Source: Myxococcales bacterium (GTDB lineage Bacteria; Myxococcota_A; Polyangia; Polyangiales; Polyangiaceae). Taken from it: a stretch of DNA of 10,938 nucleotides. Below are positions 5,472-10,938 of the stretch, piece after piece. A model generated the notes under the pieces. The model was not told the origin of the DNA, ran no database searches, and was given only the letters and a program-made list of their open reading frames with translations. The first letter of the stretch is position 1, and every line of letters starts with the position of its first letter. Location of the stretch: the NCBI GenBank assembly GCA_013298325.1, contig JAAFHJ010000110.1, positions 1 through 10,938 on the forward strand, given 5' to 3'. The position numbers were made by a program, and so were the translations under genes.

Positions 5472-7850
5472 ATGCGCAGCTCGCTCCGCTTTCGTGGTCG
5501 CCCCCTTCGTCGCGCCCTCGCGACAGCCCTCGCCCTGCTCCCGCTGACGACAGCCGCCGTCGCAGGCGCGGTCGTGCCGCACCGCAGCGTGAATGCGCTC
5601 CCCTCGTCCAACGGCATCGGCGCCATCGCCTTCGACCGAACGACGAGCCGCATCACCCAATTCCTTGAGCATCCCTACCGCTTTCCGGGGCCCAACCAGG
5701 CGGAAACACGCAATTTCGCTTACGATTCCTACCCAGGAATTCGCGTCAATGGCACCGGGGTCTGGCTCCCGTCCGTCGCGCCGAGCGTCGTCGAGTACGT
5801 GGCAGGTACCGGCATTCTGCACGTAAATCGCGTCACCAACGGCCTCTCCATCGACGAGTACCACTTCACACCGATGGCGCTCGCGGCCGGAGGCAGGAGC
5901 GAGCACGCGAGCGTCATGCTCGTGAAGGTCACACGGACGGCAGGGACCGGCCCCGTCGACGTCTACACGCTGTTTAACTACCACCTCGGCGCTGGAGCCC
6001 CGTCCCCCGACGCAAACGGCGAGCAGGCGGCCTATTCGGCGGCAAAAGATGCCCTCTACGAGTACGGGCCGAGCGGCGTCGCCTTTGGCTACGGGACGAT
6101 CGGCGCTTCCGGGCACCACTCCACGACGCCGTCCAATCCCTACACGGCGCTCCTCAATGGGCAAAACCTCGTCGACAACAATGGTACGAGTGGCCCGACG
6201 ACAGACGCGGTAACTGGCACCCAGGTCGCCGTCGGAAACCTCGCCATTGGCGCCTCCGCATGGACAGGGACCTACACGGTCCTCGACCCCGGCGCCGACG
6301 CCCTCGCCGCGGTCGACCGGGTAAAAACCTGGATCAATGGTCGTACCGCCGAGCAAATCTATACGGCAGAAGTGGCCGATTGGAACGCCTGGATCAAACC
6401 GAATCCCGCCGGCACTTCGCCCCTCGAAGACAGTCTTGCGACTTCCTCCCAGGTGATGCTGCGGATGGGTCAGGTCCGCGAACCGGGCGCCCCGTATGGT
6501 CAAATGTTGGCGAGCCTCGCCACCGGCCGCTGGAATATTTCCTGGGTGCGAGACATGTCCTACGCGGTCGTCGCCCTCGCGCGCACCGGCCACCTCGCGG
6601 AAGCGAAGGCGGCGATCGACTTTCAAATGAAGGCGACGGTCGGCGACTACCAAACCTACGTTGGTCGCCCCTACGCGCTCTCCGTCGTCCGCTATTACGG
6701 AAATGGGCGCGAAGAATCGGACAGCAACCAAGATGGGCCGAACGTCGAATACGACGGATTCGGCCTCTTTCTTTGGGAGCTGGATGAATACGTCAAGGCT
6801 TCCAACGACACCGTTGCCCTCCGTGGCTGGTGGCCCAAAGTCTCCGCCCAGGTCGCCGATACCCTGATTGGTCTCCAGGAACCCTCCGGTCAGATCGCCG
6901 CCGACTCCTCCATCTGGGAAGTCCACTGGAACGGAAAACAAAAGCATTTCACCTACACCACGGCGACCGCTGCAAACGGTCTCTGCGGCGCCGGCCGCCT
7001 CGCAACGGCGCTTTCGGAAGCAACTTCAGCCAAGTACACAGCGGCCGGTGTCAAGGCCCGTGACGCGCTCCTCGGCATGCGCGCCCCCGACGGCGCCCTC
7101 ATCCAGAGCCCGGAGGGGCTCGCCGCCCGCGGCGCCTTTCTGGACGCGTCGGTCGTCGAAGCGCTGAATTTCGGCCTCGTCGATCCAACGGGGCCGACGG
7201 CGCGGGCGACCCGAAACGTCCTCACGAGCGCACTCATCCCGCCGAGTCGCCGCGGTTTCATGCGCAGCGACGTCCCCGATTGGTACGACCAGCAGGAGTG
7301 GGTCTTCGTCGACTTCCGCGCCCACCGGACGTTCTCACTCGCGGGAGATACGGCAACCGCCGATCCGCTGTTCGCGTGGAACGTCGCCCAAGGGGCTGAA
7401 AACTTTGGCATTCTCTCCGAACTCCACGACCGCAATACCGCCGACTATGCCGGCGAAGCGCCGATGGTCGGCTTTGGTGCCGGCTCCTACCTGCTGGCGC
7501 TCGGCGATCGCGGGAAACCGGTCGTCCCGAGCTGCGGCGCCTTTGCCGCCGAAGCGACCGGCGTCGACGGCGGAATTCCCAACGACGGCGGCGCCAATGA
7601 TGCCGGCCCGGCCAACGACGCAAGCGTGGCCGACGGAGGCGTTGCGGACGCCGGCAGCGGCGATGGTGGCTCGACCGCCGACGCAGGCTCTTCCGAAGGC
7701 TCCTCCGACGACGGCGGTTGCACCGTCCCGGCGACCCCCGCCGACCGAAACACGCTCGCGATCGCCCCGCTCCTCGCCGCCGCCGTCGCCCTGATCCGCC
7801 GACGCCGAGCGACCGCGCAAAAGACCACGACGAAGGATAATTCCCAATGA
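5472..7850 (+). CDS. GH15 glucoamylase-like glucan exo-hydrolase with signal peptide and MYXO-CTERM-like C-terminal anchor
   Basis: A 792-residue exported protein, predicted to release glucose from non-reducing ends of starch or maltodextrin. The start at 5472 gives an Arg-rich N-region and a hydrophobic core ending near Ala-Val-Ala-Gly-Ala (about 29-33). The longer open frame upstream overlaps the previous gene and lacks signal character, so it is set aside. A beta-sandwich domain (about 45-275) precedes an alpha/alpha-barrel with GH15 landmarks: Ile-Ser-Trp-Val-Arg-Asp361 near the barrel start, Ser-Ser-Ile-Trp-Glu483 as likely general acid, and Leu-Ser-Glu650 followed by Pro-Met-Val-Gly-Phe-Gly-Ala-Gly-Ser-Tyr as the candidate general-base region. 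After the barrel come an Asp/Gly/Ala/Ser linker (about 698-749), Gly-Gly-Cys750, a hydrophobic stretch (about 761-775) and Arg-Arg-Arg-Arg (776-779), in the manner of a MYXO-CTERM sorting tail. It is the only gene of the cluster with its own upstream gap, and it couples to the next gene by ATGA. The family call is good; a related GH15 specificity such as dextran or isomalto-oligosaccharide hydrolysis is possible. Confidence 0.5.
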   Translation: MRSSLRFRGRPLRRALATALALLPLTTAAVAGAVVPHRSVNALPSSNGIGAIAFDRTTSRITQFLEHPYRFPGPNQAETRNFAYDSYPGIRVNGTGVWLPSVAPSVVEYVAGTGILHVNRVTNGLSIDEYHFTPMALAAGGRSEHASVMLVKVTRTAGTGPVDVYTLFNYHLGAGAPSPDANGEQAAYSAAKDALYEYGPSGVAFGYGTIGASGHHSTTPSNPYTALLNGQNLVDNNGTSGPTTDAVTGTQVAVGNLAIGASAWTGTYTVLDPGADALAAVDRVKTWINGRTAEQIYTAEVADWNAWIKPNPAGTSPLEDSLATSSQVMLRMGQVREPGAPYGQMLASLATGRWNISWVRDMSYAVVALARTGHLAEAKAAIDFQMKATVGDYQTYVGRPYALSVVRYYGNGREESDSNQDGPNVEYDGFGLFLWELDEYVKASNDTVALRGWWPKVSAQVADTLIGLQEPSGQIAADSSIWEVHWNGKQKHFTYTTATAANGLCGAGRLATALSEATSAKYTAAGVKARDALLGMRAPDGALIQSPEGLAARGAFLDASVVEALNFGLVDPTGPTARATRNVLTSALIPPSRRGFMRSDVPDWYDQQEWVFVDFRAHRTFSLAGDTATADPLFAWNVAQGAENFGILSELHDRNTADYAGEAPMVGFGAGSYLLALGDRGKPVVPSCGAFAAEATGVDGGIPNDGGANDAGPANDASVADGGVADAGSGDGGSTADAGSSEGSSDDGGCTVPATPADRNTLAIAPLLAAAVALIRRRRATAQKTTTKDNSQ
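7563..7847 (+). other. Region encoding Asp/Gly/Ala linker plus C-terminal cell-surface sorting tail of the GH15 enzyme
   Basis: Bases 7563-7718 encode a low-complexity linker built from Asp-Gly-Gly, Asp-Ala-Gly and Asn-Asp units. Bases 7719-7721 encode the single Cys750, preceded by Gly-Gly. A hydrophobic segment of about 15 residues and four consecutive Arg follow. This matches the general plan of MYXO-CTERM tails (Cys, transmembrane segment, basic end). The spacing between Cys and the hydrophobic segment is about 10 residues, and about 13 further polar residues follow the Arg cluster, so it is a variant rather than a textbook example. Confidence 0.5.
7832..7837 (+). promoter_or_regulatory. 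Ribosome binding site of the third GH13 lipoprotein gene
   Basis: GAAGGA lies 9 bases before the ATG at 7847, within the last codons of the GH15 gene. It is the best Shine-Dalgarno match in the window and supports the start that overlaps the GH15 stop as ATGA. Confidence 0.5.
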
Positions 7851-10195
7851 AGACGGCAGTTTCGCGCTTCTGGTCCCGAGGAACTTCCCTCCTCCTGCCC
7901 GCCTTCCTCCCGCTGGTCGTCTACGCCTGCAGCAGCTCCGGCGAGGGGGAGTACACCCCTCCGCCGATCGATATGCCGGACGGCGCCAAAGACGGCGCCC
8001 CTACCGACACCGGGACCGCCCCGGACGTCACGACGACGCCCGACACCGGACCTTCCGTCGACGCCGGGCCGGTCGCCTGCAACGTCTCGTTTTCCTACAA
8101 ACCTCCGGCGGGCAAAGTCGTCGGTACGGTCGCGGTCGCGGGGGAATGGCAAGCGTTCGCGCGCCCCGGTGTCCCTCTTGTTGGCCCCGACGCGAACGGT
8201 ACCTACACCGCCGCCGTGACCCTGCCGCCCGGCACAACGGGGCTCGTCGGCTACAAGCTGATCATCGACGGAAATTACGATTTCGACCCGGCCCAGCCGC
8301 TGCGTAAATTCGTCGGAGGCGTCGAAAATTCCGCGATTGAACTCGGCAACTGTGCCGCTGGAAGCCTCACGCTTGTTCAAAAGACGGCGACGCGCCCGAG
8401 CGCAAATACGGGCACTTTCGGGGCGACGGTCAAGTTCGCCGGTCCGCGCCCCCTCGACCCTGCCTCCGTGAAGGTCACCCTCAAGAGAGACGCCGCCTCG
8501 GTCACCAGCCCGACGGCGACCGTCAACACCGGTGCGCAGACGCTCTCCTTCCAGACAAGCGGCCTAAGCGACGGAAAATACACCGCTCTTGTAGAAGCCA
8601 AGGGCACCGACGGAACGCCCGCCGAGCCGCTACGCTTGGTCTTTTGGGTCGAGCCGGAGACCTTCGATTGGCGGGACGCGATCATCTACATGACGATGAC
8701 CGATCGCTTCGCCAACGGCGATCCTTCCAACGATCAAGCGCCCCCGGCCAACGTCGATCCCCGCACGGTTTACAAAGGTGGCGATCTCACCGGAGTCAAG
8801 AATGCGATCGCGAGCGGCTACCTCGATCAAATCGGTGTTCGTGCGATTTGGCTCTCCCCGTTCAACACCAATCCCGGCGGCCCTTTCGCCGCATCGGACG
8901 GCGTCCACTCGGCAACCGGCTACCACGGCTACTGGCCGGTCAAGGCGCGCGAGGTCGACCCGCGGCTCGGCGGCGCCACCGCCCTCAAGGCGGTCGTTAA
9001 AGAGGCCCACGCCCACGGGATCCGTATCTTGATGGATTTCGTGGTGAACCACGTTCACCAGGACCACGAATACTTCAAAGCCCACCCCGACTGGTTCCGG
9101 ACCGGCTGCGTCTGCGGGACGAACAACTGCGATTGGACCGACAAGCGCCTCGAGTGTTTGTTCACGCCGTATCTGCCCGACGTCAACTGGACGGTCCCCG
9201 AGGTTTCCAAGCAATACGCCGACGACGCCGTCTGGTGGGTCGATGAGTTCGACCTCGATGGCTTCCGGCTCGATGCTGTGAAACACGTGGAAGATCTTGC
9301 TGTTCGTAACCTCTCCGCGCGCCTCCGCAAGACCTTCGAGCCGGCCGGCACGCGCCTCTTCCTCACCGGCGAGACGGCGATGGGCTGGAACGACTGCGGC
9401 GACTGCAACAAGAGCCAATACGACACCATCAGTCACTACATCGGCCCCTTCGGCCTCGATGGTCAAATGGACTTCGTGCTCTACCACGCCGTCCCGTATC
9501 GGTCGTTCGCCTACGGCGATACCGGCTTCGTTCACGCCGACTACTGGGAATCCCAAAGCAATCTCCAGTACCCAGCCGGCTCGATCATGACGCCCTTTAT
9601 CGGCAGTCAGGATTCCTCGCGCTTCTCTTCCCTCGCGACCTACCGCAACAATGGGGGGAACCTCGATCGCGGCATTGCCGGGAATCAGTGGGACAACATC
9701 GCCGGCCCGAGCAACGGAGATGCCCTCGCCCGCGAACGCGTCGCGCTGGCATGGGTCCTCTCGCTCCCAGGCGCCCCACTCCTCTACTACGGCGATGAAT
9801 ATGGAGAATTCGGTGGAGCGGACCCGAACAACCGCGCAATGTGGCGGGGCCAAGGCACCCTGAACGCCGACGAGCAGAAGAACCTCGCCTTCACCAAACT
9901 TGTTGGCAGCGCCCGCCGCGAGTTGCCGGCCCTGCGGCGCGGCGAATACCGCTCCGTCTACGCAACGGAAGACCAATTGATTTTCGCACGGCAGATCCTC
10001 GGCGGCCCCTCCGCCTTGGTCGCCCTCAACCGCAGCACGAGCCCCTCGGCAACGACGGCTACTCTCCCCAATTCCCTCGGAATTGCCAACGGGACCGTCC
10101 TCCGGGACCGCCTCGGTGGCCCGTCCGTGACCGTTCAAAACGGCCGCATCACCCTCACGATCCCCGCGCAAGGGGCCGCCATCCTCGCTCCGTGA
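7847..10195 (+). CDS. GH13 alpha-glucan hydrolase lipoprotein 3 (CBM48-like + Ig-like + catalytic domain; atypical region IV)
   Basis: A 782-residue predicted envelope lipoprotein. The signal peptide ends Val-Val-Tyr-Ala-Cys28 (Ser at +2), then a Thr/Pro/Asp-rich tether (about 36-76). A CBM48/E-set-like domain (about 78-169) is bracketed by Cys78 and Cys169; its Gly-Glu-Trp-Gln...Arg-Pro-Gly-Val parallels the first lipoprotein's Gly-Asp-Phe-Gln...Arg-Pro-Gly-Val. An Ig-like domain (about 172-268) leads to the barrel at Phe-Asp-Trp-Arg-Asp (273-277). Motifs are Tyr-His-Gly-Tyr-Trp-Pro (359-364), region I Asp397-Phe-Val-Val-Asn-His402, region V-like Leu-Pro-Asp-Val-Asn (443-447), region II Asp-Gly-Phe-Arg-Leu-Asp476-Ala-Val-Lys-His480, region III Thr-Gly-Glu509-Thr and Tyr-Tyr-Gly-Asp-Glu (647-651). 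Region IV reads Gly-Ser-Gln-Asp589, so the triad Asp476/Glu509/Asp589 is kept while the usual Asn-His pair is Ser-Gln. The cysteine cluster is at 421, 423, 428 and 437, and an extra pair Cys517/Cys520 lies just after region III. The stop overlaps the porin start as GTGA. Family assignment is secure; substrate linkage is unknown. Confidence 0.5.
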   Translation: MKTAVSRFWSRGTSLLLPAFLPLVVYACSSSGEGEYTPPPIDMPDGAKDGAPTDTGTAPDVTTTPDTGPSVDAGPVACNVSFSYKPPAGKVVGTVAVAGEWQAFARPGVPLVGPDANGTYTAAVTLPPGTTGLVGYKLIIDGNYDFDPAQPLRKFVGGVENSAIELGNCAAGSLTLVQKTATRPSANTGTFGATVKFAGPRPLDPASVKVTLKRDAASVTSPTATVNTGAQTLSFQTSGLSDGKYTALVEAKGTDGTPAEPLRLVFWVEPETFDWRDAIIYMTMTDRFANGDPSNDQAPPANVDPRTVYKGGDLTGVKNAIASGYLDQIGVRAIWLSPFNTNPGGPFAASDGVHSATGYHGYWPVKAREVDPRLGGATALKAVVKEAHAHGIRILMDFVVNHVHQDHEYFKAHPDWFRTGCVCGTNNCDWTDKRLECLFTPYLPDVNWTVPEVSKQYADDAVWWVDEFDLDGFRLDAVKHVEDLAVRNLSARLRKTFEPAGTRLFLTGETAMGWNDCGDCNKSQYDTISHYIGPFGLDGQMDFVLYHAVPYRSFAYGDTGFVHADYWESQSNLQYPAGSIMTPFIGSQDSSRFSSLATYRNNGGNLDRGIAGNQWDNIAGPSNGDALARERVALAWVLSLPGAPLLYYGDEYGEFGGADPNNRAMWRGQGTLNADEQKNLAFTKLVGSARRELPALRRGEYRSVYATEDQLIFARQILGGPSALVALNRSTSPSATTATLPNSLGIANGTVLRDRLGGPSVTVQNGRITLTIPAQGAAILAP

Positions 10196-10938
10196 AGAAG
10201 CTCACCCCCCTCCTCGCCCGCCTCGCCGCGTTCCTTCCCCCCCTCGCTCTCCTCGCCCCCCGACTCGCCCAGGCCGAAAACACGGCGCTGAGCACCGAAG
10301 CGCCCGTAAAAAACCAGGAATCGGCGACCCCCGCCGGCGCCGCGGAAGGGGCCAACGAGCCCCAAAAGCCGGCCCCAAAACCGGAGACGAAGCCGGAGGC
10401 GCCCAAGGAGGAGACCTACCCGAACGGCAAGTTCGAGTTCGGCTCCTACGGGCGTGTCCGCGTCGCCATCGACGGCCGAGGGGGGACCGGCCGCTCGTCG
10501 AACATCATCGCCTACGGCAGCCGCCTCGACGAAGACAGCTATTCCGAGTTTGAACTGCGTCGCGAAGATACCTGGAAAAAGGATTTGAAGACCCGCGTCG
10601 TCACGACGCTCGCGCTCTTCCCCCCCTTCTTCCACTTCACGGGGAATCCGACGCAGAGCATCGCCCTCCGGAACCTGTATGCGCAGACGACGTACGGAAA
10701 AGGGAATTTCTGGGTCGGATCGCGGATGTACCGTGGCGACGACATCTATCTCCTGAATTTTTGGCCCCTTGACAACCAGAACACCGTCGGCGGCGGTGCC
10801 GGCTACACCCTCGGCCGCGGCAAAGAAGGGGACACCATGTTCGCCTTTCACGCCGGCATGCAGCGCCTCGACAACATCTTTCAAACCCAGTCGATTCAGG
10901 CGGTCGCCCCCTATGGCTTCGGCACGGTCTCTATCCCG
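10192..10938 (+). CDS. LamB/maltoporin-family outer-membrane carbohydrate porin, N-terminal part (3' end cut by window)
   Basis: The frame starts with GTG at 10192, overlapping the upstream stop as GTGA, and stays open to the window end (249 residues). An ATG-only search misses it. A signal peptide (Lys-Lys, hydrophobic core) ends near Leu-Ala-Gln-Ala28. A Pro/Glu/Lys/Ala-rich segment (about 29-76) follows, then a beta-barrel start at Phe-Glu-Phe-Gly-Ser-Tyr-Gly-Arg (81-88). Trp-Val-Gly-Ser-Arg-Met-Tyr-Arg-Gly-Asp-Asp (174-184), with Phe-Trp and Gly-Gly-Gly-Ala-Gly after it, lines up with the Trp-Ala-Gly-Lys-Arg-Phe-Tyr...His-Asp and Gly-Pro-Gly-Ala-Gly stretch that I recall from E. coli LamB. 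Glu119-Phe-Glu-Leu and Trp128 also match LamB order. Known LamB proteins are trimeric 18-strand barrels that let maltodextrins diffuse through the outer membrane, which fits a gene following four glucan hydrolases. ScrY-like porins for other sugars are the main alternative. No strong ribosome site is near the GTG (AGGGG ends 16 bases before it), so translation probably couples to the upstream gene. Confidence 0.5.
   Translation, partial: MKKLTPLLARLAAFLPPLALLAPRLAQAENTALSTEAPVKNQESATPAGAAEGANEPQKPAPKPETKPEAPKEETYPNGKFEFGSYGRVRVAIDGRGGTGRSSNIIAYGSRLDEDSYSEFELRREDTWKKDLKTRVVTTLALFPPFFHFTGNPTQSIALRNLYAQTTYGKGNFWVGSRMYRGDDIYLLNFWPLDNQNTVGGGAGYTLGRGKEGDTMFAFHAGMQRLDNIFQTQSIQAVAPYGFGTVSIP

Noticed and set aside
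3014..5656. 880-codon open frame on the minus strand, opposite the second GH13 lipoprotein gene
   Set aside because: It lies antisense to a gene with complete GH13 motifs, has no recognisable domain or signal, and is the kind of long spurious frame common in GC-rich DNA with strong third-position bias.
5415..6947. 510-codon minus-strand open frame opposite the GH15 gene
   Set aside because: No motif, no plausible start context, and fully explained as the complement of the GH15 coding sequence.
7563..7721. GAC/GGC-rich low-complexity DNA as a tandem repeat or CRISPR-like array
   Set aside because: There is no regular unit or conserved repeat; it is explained by codons of the Asp/Gly/Ala linker in the GH15 protein.
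8630..10171. 513-codon minus-strand open frame opposite the third GH13 lipoprotein gene
   Set aside because: Antisense to well-supported catalytic motifs; its composition is Val/Gly/Arg/Glu-rich without motifs, as expected for a shadow frame.

Overview
The window is a GC-rich, single-strand block of alpha-glucan (starch, glycogen or maltodextrin) utilisation genes. The style points to a Gram-negative member of the Myxococcota, most likely Polyangia. That is an inference from four traits: strong C/G preference at third codon positions, lipoproteins with Asp/Thr/Pro- or Gly/Asn-rich tethers after the lipid-accepting cysteine, a surface enzyme with a long Asp/Gly/Ala/Ser linker ending in Gly-Gly-Cys, a hydrophobic segment and an Arg cluster (a MYXO-CTERM-like tail), and a LamB-type outer-membrane porin. 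I cannot name a species.

Layout, all on the + strand: (1) bases 1-1125, the C-terminal part of a GH13 alpha-amylase-superfamily enzyme with an acidic tail; (2) 1122-3302, a GH13 lipoprotein with a CBM48/E-set-like domain and an Ig-like domain; (3) 3299-5359, a second GH13 lipoprotein with a CBM48-like domain but no Ig-like domain; a 112-base gap; (4) 5472-7850, a GH15 glucoamylase-like exo-enzyme with an N-terminal signal peptide and a C-terminal sorting tail; (5) 7847-10195, a third GH13 lipoprotein with CBM48-like and Ig-like domains; (6) 10192 to the window end, the N-terminal part of a LamB/maltoporin-family porin that starts with GTG. Four of the five junctions are 4-base stop/start overlaps (ATGA three times, GTGA once). 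This suggests one translationally coupled operon, possibly with an internal promoter in the only gap, before the GH15 gene.

Working model (inference): three differently specialised endo- or debranching-type GH13 enzymes held by lipid anchors, and a GH15 exo-enzyme held by a C-terminal anchor, cut alpha-glucans at the cell envelope. The LamB-like porin takes maltodextrins across the outer membrane, and the first GH13 enzyme, whose N-terminus is not visible, may act inside the cell. This is functionally like the Bacteroidota Sus system, but with a LamB-type porin and no SusC/SusD pair in the window. The most notable features are a four-cysteine insertion shared by all three lipoprotein GH13s in domain B, and three different departures from the canonical GH13 conserved regions, one in each paralogue, with the catalytic triad kept in all. 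No RNA genes, CRISPR arrays, insertion sequences or integrase-type genes were seen, and there is no gene-free stretch above 300 bases.
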